DNA of 22,307 nt from Ichthyophonus hoferi (lineage: Eukaryota > Opisthokonta > Ichthyosporea > Ichthyophonida > Ichthyophonidae). The stretch spans positions 13,914 through 36,220 of the forward strand of contig NAOQ01000712.1 of the NCBI GenBank assembly GCA_002751075.1, written 5' to 3'. Below are positions 1 to 10,087 of the stretch, piece after piece. The notes under the pieces are model-generated. The model was not told where the DNA came from. It saw only the letters and a program-made list of their open reading frames with translations, and ran no database searches. The translations under genes and the position numbers were made by a program. How positions within the stretch are numbered: the stretch's first letter is position 1; every line of letters begins with the position of its first letter.

Positions 1-215
1 ACTACTATATACTCTATTATATACTCTACTATATACACTACTATATACTCTATTATATACTCTATTATATACTCTATTCTATACTCTACTATACTCTATT
101 ATATACTTTACTATACCTTACTATATACCCGACTATATACCCTACTATATACACTACTATATACCCTACTATATATATACTCTACTATATACTTTACTAT
201 ATATGATGTTACATT
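1..215. repeat. TATAC/CTCTA pentanucleotide satellite
   Basis: Near-perfect iteration of 5- and 10-bp units of the form TATACTCTAC / TATATACACT fills the left edge of the window and continues past it. It lies just upstream of the acceptor of the first visible GANP-like exon, so it sits inside an intron of that gene. Period and composition resemble the satellites near 16.1 kb and 22.1 kb. Confidence 0.9.
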
Positions 216-279
216 AGTAATTATTTCATTCATTTGGAGGTCTGCTACCTAACCTATGTGATCATCAATACATTTCTAG

Positions 280-2860
280 CCTCTCCAAAATCTCAACCCG
301 ACTTGCACCATTATCCAATGGAAATTGTCTGTGTGTCTACCTACGCCCAACCCGCTATCCAATCCTACACTAGATGTAGGCTCGTATATCAGTACCCTCC
401 TTGGATTGGCCGACACTCCTGTGCTGCTTCCTCATTCGTCTGGTCGGCAGCCAATCAATGTGGTTCTCCGTAAAGTGGAGGAGGCCCCAGCCCGAGAGGA
501 TTTGCAGGGTACCAGTGCTCTGTTATTTGTACTTCCTGGTGAAAACAAGGCTGATAGGACAACCTACTGGAAAGTTCAGAAAGAAAGATTGGAAAAAGTG
601 GCACAACATTTGGCAGGTATGTGATGGTTTTTCCTGCTTTCCTGTAATGATACTAATATGTATTTGCTGTATTGTAACGGTGGTAATAAGTTTTGTATTA
701 TAAATGTGTAGATGTCCTTTCGTTTATGTAATACATATATGTTTGGGGACTGGAATAGATGTTATATTTCCTATTGATTTATTATATCAACCAGCCAGTT
801 TTTACCTTGCTGTCTTCTCTATTTCTCTTTCTCTTGATCATTACACTATGTTATTTCATCAGTTTTCCCCCTACGTGTGTACGCAAGTATAACACTTATT
901 CTCTTCTCTTTTTTTTTCCTCACAGCTAATACATCAGTGGTTATTCTCTTTGATGCATCTATTTGTCACAACAATATATCCTCGCAACTGGGTCTGAGAT
1001 CACAGCCTTTAGCTACGTTGATTCCGATTATCACTGGCGTATCCTACGGCGGTGACACTCCCTTAACTGATGCACTAACACAGGTATGTATAATGTATAG
1101 TAGGTAAATGTTGGAAAATAATGGAAATATAGACAATAAATAGTTGTGCATTATAGAATAGTAAGGAAAATAGGAAAAGTATATAGTAATGTAGTAAATG
1201 CTATGGTATGAACATATAAGATTGGTTAATAAGATATTCATTTTCATAGAATGGTCTCATTGTTAGATTTGTTTTGAGTTTTTATGAATTGATCTGTGTG
1301 GCCATGCCTTGTATCAACTTTTCTTTCTCCTGCTTTCATTCTAACACACATATATACTTATATACATACATACATACATACATACATACATACATACGGT
1401 CATGTTCTCCTATATCAATAGTCTTTGAAAATTCTAGCCAATCAGACTAAGCCCTTTTATCCCGCGTGCACCGAAAGCATTCCAAAAATCTTTGAATCTG
1501 CCATGGCCAATCATTTCTTGGCCCATCTACGTGATCTCTCCGCACTATTGGACCTACCCACACCCAAAACCAATCGCTGTATAGCAAACACATTTAATGC
1601 CGTTGTTGATTGGCTAGCTAGATCATTGCAAGGACCTTGTTTTGATACCTTAAGTCGTCAACCGTGGCCAGTGAACGATTTTGGGGGAAAAACAAAGGAG
1701 TCGATAGTTAATACGCCATATATGTTACGAAGAGGCCTGAATTTAGTGCTAAGCTCCAAGCTCTCTGAGAGGTTGGTTGATTTGATTTGAGAAAAAATAT
1801 AGCCTGACTGAAATGTGGAGATTGGCTTAGTATATAGGATATAATAAGTAGTGTCGTTTGTGTTGTTAAGGTAACAGGTGTATGTAAGAAAGGGGTTGAA
1901 ACTGTAGTTGTACTGTACGTACTGGTATAGGATTGCTCTGTCCCTCCCATCTACAAGCTTATTTAATATTTAATCTATGATTTTTCATTTGTTAGCTATT
2001 CCCACGTCACTTTATCCTCCTATATCAATTACTAGTTCTCTTTCTTTATTGGTAATTACTTCATATACATACTCTCTGAAGTTGCTTAGTAACCTATTAT
2101 CAACCCTTTGTCTGTTCTGTCTCTGAAAATACGTTACAGTATCCCTTCACTAACCTATACTCCATGGTTAATTTTACAGTGAAGTATCCAAACTAGAAAG
2201 AAAATCGGAGTTTATACAATACAATGGTTCGTTACTTCGTATGTGGGAGGAGATAATACGTAAGAAAGTAGCTCTAATTCGAACCACTGGCGCTGGTGTC
2301 CATGAGCCCCCTCTTTTCCTATACTATGCGCCCTCTCAGGCTACTATAGATCCCCCTTTAAAGGCCGCACTGGACGCATTAAGGGTGCTGGATGAAAGGG
2401 AATCCTGGCCGGTTAGTTATATGTTCATACCTAAATATTTCCTCGTTCACGTTACTGTTCCCTTGTGTTTTTTTGTTTTTTTAACCTGGGACTGGCTTGT
2501 TTGTTTTCATATTTCTTTGGTGTAATTTGATGTATCTCTTATACCCTGCTCTATATATATCTTCACTCACAGACACTAACTGAGGAAATGCGTGAATGTA
2601 AACGGCCCCTGTCTGACTTGCAAGCTGGAGATTCGACGCAAAGAGTGAAACGATTCCTGTTATCTCTTCAATCAGAACAACATTCCGAGGCAGAGAAAGG
2701 AATTCATTGGGTCTCTCTCTCTGTTCGGAATACATGTAAGGAACGCGTCAGTCAATTGGTTGAGTTGGCCCGCCTATCACAGATGGCGAAAGATGAAATG
2801 GAAGCATCAATCAGGGCCGGCACCAATGAAACTGCTCTACCAGGCGTACCATGTCCTTAA
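280..2860 (+). CDS. MCM3AP: GANP/MCM3AP-like protein, C-terminal five exons (5' end outside window)
   Basis: Exons 280-616, 926-1083, 1422-1771, 2180-2411 and 2573-2860 (stop TAA) give about 454 residues. Donors are CAG|GTATGT, CAG|GTATGT, GAG|GTTGGT and CCG|GTTAGT; all four introns end in AG and reading phases match (1, 0, 2, 0). An in-frame stop at 277-279 puts the first acceptor at TTCTAG. The product resembles the C-terminal third of animal GANP (MCM3AP), as I recall that family: an early block with SALLFVLPG, then TPLTDALTQ, a helical stretch LRDLSALLDLPTP, an FNAVVDWLARSL segment, WPVNDF, and a helical, charged tail. GANP is the nuclear scaffold of the TREX-2 mRNA-export complex and its C-terminal part binds/acetylates MCM3. 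The SAC3 domain would lie upstream, outside the window. The assignment rests on remembered patterns, not an alignment. The exon 3 donor is the weakest, but its phase fits exactly. Confidence 0.72.
1361..1397. repeat. (TACA)n microsatellite in intron
   Basis: About nine TACA units lie in the second visible intron of the GANP-like gene, roughly 25 bp before the next acceptor. They sit where a polypyrimidine tract would normally be. The acceptor CAATAG|TCTTTG is used here because its phase fits. Confidence 0.85.
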
Positions 2861-4102
2861 TATCCAATAAGATAGTACTATTATTTAATGGGTGTGATTG
2901 TTCTATAGTTGAGTATAGATTCATAATGAATTAATTAATGTATAATTATTGGCACTGTCATAGTCTAGAACGGTCATTATTGGATATATTTAGTTAATTT
3001 TCCTGGACTAATTAAGATATCGTTTATCCTTATATGGCCATGTGCTATACACATTTTAAGTGCTGCCTACTTAAGCAACCTCGGTATGTATCTTTATGAC
3101 AACTGGCTACAACATATCTGATTGCCCTCCCATCTCCACGCCATTATCCTCCATGAGAACCATCAGGTTTTATATGGGATTTTACCTTTCTATACGTTGA
3201 TATGTGGCTCGATTCTATTTGCTGTATTTTAGGTATATCTATATAACTACCTATCTTATATTCGACTGGTGTTTGCAGTCGTTTTAATTTGCCATTATAG
3301 GACTAAATAGTGAATATAGGCTAAGAATATAAACCGCATAGGGAAAGAGGACTGGATTTTCCTCTATACCAATCAACATGTGCATTCATTTTATAATTTT
3401 CACGTGTAGTTTGGCTTAACATAATTGATTATCGAGTTCATTGATATTGGCAGGAGAATTTGACAAGTATATCCAGTATAACCATATTATAGGGCGTAGG
3501 TAGTCACAGTAATATACTCTCTCCTAACCCTGTGCACTACTGCCTAAAGTGTTGATAATGAGCACCTGATTTGGTGTACATCCTCTGCTTGCAGAGAAAC
3601 ATAGTAACCGGATATAGAGAGAAAGAGGCAAGGGATATTGCCATGGATGTGGAGGTTGAGACTATTATTCGATATAACTAAAATAGAACATTGTAATTGA
3701 CGGTTTAACGATAAAAGAAAGGGCTGGAAGAAGAAGAAAAAAAGACGTGAGCAAAAACACTCAGGAAGGCCAGAATCAAGTTAGTTAATCAGACTGTTTG
3801 AAATCTAGCCTATCATAATACCCTACAAAAAGATGTGGAAGAACAATCATAGTGAAATTACAGTCAGTGGGACCATAGAGGGCCTTTGTTCATGTAGTTT
3901 TTTAAAATTACTTTATTCAAGATAGTATTTCCTAAATCGCTCCATACAGTCAACCAATATAGAATAGATAGTGCCACATTATTTATGATCCGATGGAAGG
4001 GCTAAACCAGACGGATTCAAAACCAGAAAAAAAAAAAAAAAAAAAGTATATATATGTATTAGTCGATGATTGACATGTACATAAGCTACCAAGAGAATGA
4101 CA
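2861..4102. other. intergenic region between two convergent genes
   Basis: No coding frame of note on either strand. A variant poly(A) signal AATAAG at 2866-2871 is only 6 nt after the GANP-like stop and is weak. On the minus strand an AATAAA (plus TTTATT, 3912-3917) lies about 190 bp beyond the transgelin stop and is a reasonable poly(A) signal for it. A run of 19 A residues at 4027-4045 falls in the presumed transgelin 3' untranslated region. Nothing else is recognised. Confidence 0.5.
3912..3917 (-). terminator. candidate poly(A) signal of transgelin-like gene
   Basis: TTTATT on the plus strand reads AATAAA on the minus strand, about 190 nt past the stop at 4103-4105. It is the first canonical hexamer I see downstream of that gene. 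AT-rich DNA yields this hexamer often by chance. Confidence 0.4.
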
Positions 4103-4955
4103 CTAATCACGAAGGTGATTATGAGAGAGATGGTCTATCTCTCTACGTGCACCAGGCGCAGTCATTCCCGCCTGTGTGGCCCCTAAATTGTTTCCTAACT
4201 GCTGTGAAGGAACAAATTTGCCTGCGTTTAAGGTCTGTTCGTCAAAATCACGCTTATTCTTTATGGAGGGCTTCACTCCTATATGAGGGCCATCAAATTC
4301 ATGTCGCCAAGATTCACGACTAAGTGCATGGATGCAATTGATTACTTGATTCATGTTTTTGTTCTCAAAAAGATCAACGGTCTGGAAAAGATCGTTGGAT
4401 GGCACGCCATACTCTGCGACGCAGGTGAGGAAATTGTTGATGTTTTCCATCTGTAAAATTTTAAGGTTTAGTTGGTTAAGAGTCCTTGCTTAAATGCATT
4501 GAAGCCTGCATGTTTTGATGTAATCCAAGTTGTTTGAATAAAACAATATAAAACGGTACATAAAAAGATGAAGAGTGAAAGATAACAGGAGAGAGGGATA
4601 AAAATAAAGTCAACAGAAATGTGGATGGTGGAGAGAAAGGCAATCCTGACTATCTCATTTGTCATTCTCTTTCCCTCCTAAGCAATAATTCTGAATTCAC
4701 AGCAGTACTGACCTGTTTAAAAGCCATCTTGCTCTCGTTAATCTTCCTGAAAGAGCCAGGCTTGAGGACATTAAGTGCCTTGCATAACACAGTCCCATCT
4801 TTTAGAAATTCATGCATGGTTTTTTCACCCTTTTCAAGCCCAGTCAGTTCCTTTATATAATTCACGGCCTCGGCCTCAAGCTGGGGATCATACTTAGCCA
4901 ATCTCTTAGCCTCTAGTTCGGCATCAAGTCCAAACGAGCGTACCTGGTTAGCCAT
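4103..4955 (-). CDS. TAGLN: transgelin / muscle protein 20-like calponin-family protein
   Basis: Two coding exons, 4955-4713 and 4450-4103, are split by a 262-bp intron (AAACAG|GTCAGT donor, TTTTACAG acceptor, phase 0) and encode 196 residues, the usual transgelin length. Residues about 25-126 form a calponin-homology domain with DGTVLCKALN near 53-62 and ITS-type core YGVPSNDLFQTVDLFE in the second exon. Residues about 137-186 are a single calponin-like repeat: KNKRDF, then QQLGNNLGATQAGM and TAPGARREI. The protein then ends in a short His-rich tail. Known members bind and bundle actin filaments in muscle and other contractile or migrating cells. One CH domain plus one calponin repeat separates it from vertebrate calponin (three repeats). 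The ATG at 4955 begins MANQVRSFGLDAE, a normal start for the family, and the intron falls just after FRKINESKMAFKQ, within the CH domain. The gene looks intact. Confidence 0.93.
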
Positions 4956-4978
4956 GTTTTATAATATATATAAAAAAT

Positions 4979-5179
4979 CTAGAATATCGCTCACAAACAA
5001 CGGGGAAATAAAATGCCATGCAGGCCAACCAATTCCTCTTAAATAACACGGACTTTATGTAAAGGGTTATTAATTCGTTCAGCCATCCACTAGATTGCTA
5101 TATTCTTAAAAAACGTTTTGATTGCGTAAATATAAAGCAAATTTAAACATATGGGTATTTATTGGTGAAATTGACTTAC
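4979..5179 (-). other. candidate 5' untranslated intron of transgelin-like gene
   Basis: On the minus strand CAG|GTAAGT, a perfect donor consensus, occurs with the last exon base at 5180. A possible acceptor ATTCTAG precedes position 4978, 23 nt upstream of the start codon. That would make a 201-bp intron and a noncoding first exon, common in calponin-family genes. The acceptor lacks a strong pyrimidine tract. A TATATAAAA on the same strand (about 5211-5203) lies only about 25 nt before the donor, so either the exon is very short or transcription starts further upstream. Confidence 0.4.
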
Positions 5180-5202
5180 CTGCCTGTATATTCTTTATTT
5201 AT

Positions 5203-5211
5203 TTTTATATA
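5203..5211 (-). promoter_or_regulatory. candidate TATA box / CCAAT region upstream of transgelin-like gene
   Basis: Minus strand reads TATTGGTATATAAAAATA: an ATTGG (inverted CCAAT) directly followed by a TATA-like stretch. It faces the transgelin-like gene. AT-rich background makes chance matches frequent. Confidence 0.3.
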
Positions 5212-6606
5212 CCAATAGAAGGAGTAATAGATATTTTCCAATGCTGTAATAGGTTCAATGGGTACCGCAGTATAAGGGAGGATGGTAAATGAGAATATGG
5301 ACTTTGAAATTAATAGGTATCTAAGAATATTGGCACAGGCCAGGAATCTTAGCTTTTATTTATTCTTATACAAATTGCATATTTATTAATTAAAAATGTG
5401 TTGGAACTATTCTTTTATTGTGTTTAGATAAATTATCATTTGTTATTGTTACAACTTTTCCTACATTCGGTAATAGTTACCTATTAAGATTAATGTTGAT
5501 GGGGAATTTGTTGTACGTACAAATTTCCTAGCGCAACAAACCAATCAAAACTTTGTACACCTATTTATTGGTTTTTCCCCGTTTATGCACAATCGTTTTT
5601 TCTACAAATAGAATTCACAAAAGCTCTTTTGCAATCGATTTGATTAATATACGATTGCATTACTCTATTTTTATTTTTATTGGTTCTTCTTAAATTTCAA
5701 TAAAATTGAGTGTATTGTTTATTGACTCATTCATAATTAATGATCATTCAATGGTATAGGTGTTGTGTCATGGTTAATTGCTAACTGTCAAAACAGATAA
5801 TTTTTGGTCTTTTTTGGAAGAAGAATGTGTAATAGCTTAAGAATAATAACATTTCTCCACTATTCTTTTACTAGGCCAGTAATTAGTATTTCTATTTCAA
5901 GAAACCCTAAGGCGCACAGAATTACTCTCTTTGTCGTGCTATCATATACACTTAGTCATTAACTTTATTTTCCGTTTAATTAGTATATATGTTTAGTGTA
6001 TATATATTACCTGTAGTCTAGTCACATTAATTTACACTATATGTTATATATTTTATATATTGTCTATCTCTTTCTCTCTTCCTCTCTCTCTCTCTCCCTT
6101 ACTCTCTTGTTCTCCTCACTATTATATTCACGCTGAACTAGGTATTTTTAAAAATATGTCTGCATACGTATTTAACTATGTCCTTTATCTTGTTCCCATT
6201 TATATGTTAGTGATTTTCTATAAAAAATGTTGGAACCAAAGCGTTCAATGCCTTTTTTTTTGTTACAGCTTATTCCTTTATGATACAAGACCGAGCCATC
6301 CAAATAAGGGCATGATAGTATAAGATTATCGTCATAAGATTAAACAATCCTAGTGGGTGTCTGTGACCCTTCATGAATTGCATTAGCCAATAATAAAGTT
6401 TTATGTTTGGTCTCATTTAGGCTATTGCTTATATCATCTTAAGCAAAGGTTGGGAATGTATAAAAGGAACAAAAACAACCAGTGAAAAGCACTGTTCTTA
6501 ATCGTCAACATTTACTGTTTAATTTGTTTTTTATGTTTTTTTTACTGTCCATAGTTGTCAAAGAGTTTGAAGTAGATAACTTGGGCACTTTACTGCAAGG
6601 CCAACG
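5212..6606. other. intergenic AT-rich region with TC microsatellite
   Basis: No gene recognised. It holds a 12-bp perfect palindrome TTGTACGTACAA at 5511-5522, several CCAAT/ATTGG words near 5540-5575 that could serve the minus-strand gene, and a (TC)n run at about 6066-6105. An 87-residue open frame here translates the TC run into Ser/Leu and does not look like a gene. Confidence 0.45.
6066..6105. repeat. (TC)n microsatellite
   Basis: Alternating TCTC with a few CC and TT interruptions. Confidence 0.8.
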
Positions 6607-6635
6607 ACTGTCTTCCCTCGAATGAAAGGCCCTCC
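6607..6635 (+). repeat. left terminal inverted repeat of pogo-like element
   Basis: Matches the reverse complement of 10058-10087 with about four differences including one gap. Immediately inside is GGGGAGGAATCTATAAGCGC (about 6662-6681), similar in direct orientation to the right subterminal GGGGTCTATAA motif. Confidence 0.85.
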
Positions 6636-7437
6636 ATCATATATTTGATTAGAATATAATAGGGGAGGAATCTATAAGCGCGGATTTTTTTTTTTTTTTT
6701 TGAATATTTTTTAAAAAATTTTTTTTTTATAATTGTTATTTTTTGAATAAATTAAAATGTTATAGAAACATCAAAAAATAAAGAACATGAAATGTTTAAA
6801 GATGAACTATTTAAATTTTTGATAAATTTCATAGCACTTAATAACTGTAAAACAAAAATCAAGTTTATAAAAGAAAATAAACATACAACTTTTGTGTTAA
6901 TTAGCATCTGATGGGGATGAAAGGTTATTGTTTATAATTTTAACTGTGTATCCTTATCGATATTAGTGTCAAAAAATCTTTCAAAACCTAAATGTTAATA
7001 GCACAAGTATTTATTCGGATCAAATTTTATTATAATTTTTTAGAGGCCTTTATATATAGTTTAAACAGAATTTATTACCAAATTTCCTTTGAAATTTTGC
7101 AGAAATAATTTTCCATACAAATAGTTGTGCATTTTAAAAAAACTAGGTTGTTTAAAAGCAGTGCCTTCCAAATATATTCAATTTTTAAATAACTATGTCT
7201 GCAATTATTGTAACGTTTTATGTGGGCTACTTGTTTTTGATCGGGTGTCCGTGTACCATTTTTTGGTAGATTAACTTACAAAATGGGCTGAGTATATGTA
7301 TGTTTGACGTAAAATATAATTTTCTTGTGCTGAAGTATCACTTGTATAATTGCTCAAATAAAAAAATTAACGGCCTTTACTTTTATTTCTCAATTAAGAA
7401 GAAAAAACCCCTATTAGGCTGGTTTCTTTATTTAAAT

Positions 7438-7668
7438 ATGGCAAGAACATCGTATGTCGCAAAAAGCAAGAAAATAATGATTGGTAAAATTAGAGAATTA
7501 GACAGTAATGGCATTAGAATATTTTGGAAAACTACTGCCAAAAATATAAGGTAACAGTCGGAATGTTAAAGGACTGGATGGCAACCTTATACCCAGAAAG
7601 ATACCAAAAAATAACATGCAATAATATGGTGGCCCAATGGTATTCGGGGAAAAGAAGCTAGTCAATAC
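7438..7668 (+). pseudogene. pogo transposase N-terminal helix-turn-helix fragment
   Basis: From ATG 7438 the frame reads MARTSYVAKSKKIMIGKI, like the psq-type helix-turn-helix that opens many pogo transposases (basic, Ser-Tyr-x-x-x-x-Lys-x-x-x-Ile). It meets a stop at 7552-7554. A second frame from about 7557 reads VGMLKDWMATLYPERYQK, like the recognition-helix motif V-x-x-x-x-V-R-D-W of that domain, and runs to a TAG at about 7668. The domain is therefore split by a frame change. DNA-binding role is from the family; the match is by eye. Confidence 0.55.
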
Positions 7669-8089
7669 TAAATCCCCCAACACAATAATACAACAGTAGC
7701 AAATTAAATACTACGACCACCAAGCACAGGAGTATATTCAACACACCATATTACCGCTTCTCTACCCCAGCTCCCAAATTACAAACAATATAAAAATGAA
7801 ATGTTGTGGCGTTCAGACTCTTCGTTGGGGTGCAAACCCGTTGTCGGTTGAACTTAATGATACTTCCTAAAAATAGATAATCGAAAGAAATAATAAAGGA
7901 TTAATCGTCAAAAGAAAAAGAAAAAATGTGTTTTTGTATTAACAACGGCATGGGCTCTTGACTTAAATGATTTCAAATATTCTAGTTATTTATTTAATTT
8001 TCTATAAAACAAAAAAAAAAACTTATCTCATAGGACAAAAACTACAACCACAACACTTCCTGTAAATATTAAAGAAAGGTGCAAGTTAT

Positions 8090-8800
8090 ATTATCGAACT
8101 TAATGATATTATCAAAGAAAAACAAATAAAGAAGGAAAATGTTCTGAACTTTGACCAAATTCCAAGTTTCTTTGAACAGAACATTAGCACCATTATTTGT
8201 CCAGTTGAATTGAAAAATGTGTTCTTTAAAAAAAACCAATAATAATCAAAAAAAGGTTTACAGCAACCTAGCTAGTTAATGCAGCTGGTACAATTGAGAA
8301 TATGCATTGTTTATTCTCAAAACTTAAAAAGACACCAACAAATTGAAATGAAGATGTATTAGTGGATACAAACGACACCGGGATGTGGAATAATTTGATT
8401 TAAAAAAAATTATTAACACATGTTAAAAAGGCCTGCAACCAAAAACGGTGAACGAGTCCTATGGTTAATTGATTCATATGCTGTGCATTTAAACCGCGAG
8501 GAAATGTGCATTGATAAGAAATAGATTGTTAGATATATCCCAAAATCTTTAACTGGCAGTGTTCTCCAGATCCACGATGTCGTATTAAATTGAAGTTCTC
8601 AGAAATTCTAAGAAGAACTATCTAGTATATGGTTAACCATGCAACTAACAGTAATACCAGAAGAACAAGCAGCGGAAATATAAAAATACCCGGTTATGAA
8701 ATTGTAATAAACTGGGTAAATGTATTTAAAATGAGGGATTATACAGATATCGTCCGAAATGGTTTTGTTGATGCGGGATAGTTTTTGGCAGTGACACCTT
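8090..8800 (+). pseudogene. pogo transposase DDD catalytic domain, decayed
   Basis: Three catalytic-type Asp codons lie in one frame: Asp at 8153 in VLNFDQIPSFFE (family: N-x-D-x-T/I-P), Asp at 8471 in VLWLIDSYAVHLN (family: D-x-x-x-x-H-L), and Asp at 8576 in GSVLQIHDVVLN (family: L-Q-P-L-D-V). Thirty-four residues separate the second and third Asp, in the pogo range. A TAG interrupts that spacing and others follow. Downstream at about 8690-8781 INWVNVFKMRDY and IVRNGFVDAG match the C-terminal helix that usually reads W-x-x-x-x-x-x-x-I-x-x-S-F-x-x-x-G. A run of stops and A-rich slippage between 8210 and 8450 breaks continuity with the first block. Confidence 0.75.
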
Positions 8801-8858
8801 TAGGGTACAGCAATGTAATACTGTTCTGCAGGAAATTCTCCTTGGGCAAAATGATACA

Positions 8859-9275
8859 TTGAAAACATTACATTCAACTAATATATTAGATATTCTATTT
8901 TATAGTGATTGTATATTTGAGTCTATGGATTGGAATATTAATTACGAGCAAGACAACGCATTTTTCAAAATAATATCTACAAAATTGTCGGAAAATGGAA
9001 GTAATTGTAGAATGTACAGGAGATTGGTTGAGGATGACTGAAAAAGTTATGAGGACGGTAGATTTATATGATGAGGACGATAAGAATAAATGGATGACTG
9101 GAGCCCGAAAAGAGGGCCTAAATATAGTATTTATTGCCGCGCCGCGTTGGCATGTTCTATAAAAATACTATTATTTACAACCACACGCAATGAACCACGT
9201 GTTTACGGAACGGATGTTAGCGATGGCTGTGTATTTATTGGATATGACAACAACAAAAATTTCCCGTTGAATTAA
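8859..9275 (+). other. two short open frames inside the pogo element, unassigned
   Basis: Frames at 8859-9041 (60 codons, acidic C-end) and 9090-9275 (61 codons, beginning MDDWSPKRGPKYSIYCRA) follow the transposase C-terminal helix. The first could be the variable acidic tail many pogo transposases carry. The second has an unusually gene-like composition, with Cys, Trp and Pro. I do not recognise either. Confidence 0.3.
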
Positions 9276-9958
9276 AACATTTTATGGTTTGGTTACTGAT
9301 TTATGAATTAAAATCCATTAAAATCCTTTGTTTTAGTTGTCAAGATAAGTATTTACAGCTTTTGGCAACCCAAATACTAAGTTTTTCAGTTAGGTCAAGA
9401 ATACAATTTGAAAACTTTTAAATAAATATTTATCTTCGATGAATTAATACATACATTCTCGTATGACAAAAGGTTATGTCCATGTCTTTAAAAGAGGACA
9501 CTTCAGAATTAAAATATCAATTCAGCTTGCAAAGTTAATTTTTACGAAACATTTTAAAATAATATTATGAATAATATTAATTATGTGAAACAATAAATAA
9601 AGTGGTGTTTGTTTTTCCTGTTTTCATAACTCCATGGGTTTTAATTAAACAAATAATTTATTATTATTAAATGTCACAAAAATTAATATGTTTAATTAAC
9701 TTAAGTGTTTGAAGCGATTTGTATAACTTCAGAGCAAACCTCGGTGTTTTTTGTGATAATTTTATTAATTATAATATAACTTTTATTCCTGTCTATTCAT
9801 TTTTATAGTCCTTTTAAAAACAAAAGTTTAATTGTAGATTAAATATTATTCTTGGAATATAAATCTTTAAGTTACTGGCTTTATGCTACCGTTTGAGAAT
9901 ATATCTAATTTTATTTACATATATATAACCTGTTCAAATACGGATGGGGGGTGGAAGT

Positions 9959-10079
9959 GGGCCTTATATTCAAATATAGGGGTGGGGGGTCTATAAACTT
10001 GAATGTTTCGGCAAAAACAGAAAAAATTAGCTTATCACCGAAAAATCAGTTTTGCGCGGAGGGGTCTTGCATTCAAGGG
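9959..10079 (+). repeat. subterminal repeated motif GGG-CTTATATT-CAA in pogo element
   Basis: Three spaced copies of a G-run followed by YCTATA/CTTAT and ending CAA or TGAA: 9959-9973, 9986-10003 and 10061-10079. The last overlaps the terminal inverted repeat. A related copy lies just inside the left end. Iterated subterminal motifs in this superfamily are often transposase binding sites; that role is inferred here. Confidence 0.6.
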
Positions 10080-10087
10080 AAGACAGT
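10058..10087 (-). repeat. right terminal inverted repeat of pogo-like element
   Basis: Inverse of 6607-6635. The outermost ACTGTCTTCCCT is identical in both; TA follows the CAG end, as expected for a TA-targeting element. Confidence 0.85.

Larger units (their letters stand above)
6608..10086 (+). mobile_element. decayed pogo/Tigger-group DNA transposon with terminal inverted repeats
   Basis: The ends at 6607-6635 and 10058-10087 are inverted copies: ACTGTCTTCCCTCGAATG at left against ACTGTCTTCCCTTGAATG on the opposite strand at right, continuing to about 30 bp with about four differences. Between them lie plus-strand fragments of a pogo-like transposase: an N-terminal helix-turn-helix piece, three catalytic Asp blocks in one frame, and a C-terminal helix. 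Pogo elements (Tc1/mariner superfamily) cut and paste at TA. TA follows the right end, but GA precedes the left end, so the target duplication is at best degraded. About 3.48 kb is long for the group; the AT-rich flanks (6690-7400, 9290-9900) account for the excess. Several stops and frame changes show that it cannot make transposase. Confidence 0.8.

Noticed and set aside
4066-4323. Plus-strand 85-residue frame
   Set aside because: Antisense shadow of the second transgelin-like exon.
6060-6323. 87-residue hydrophobic frame
   Set aside because: Starts in the TC microsatellite and has no family resemblance.
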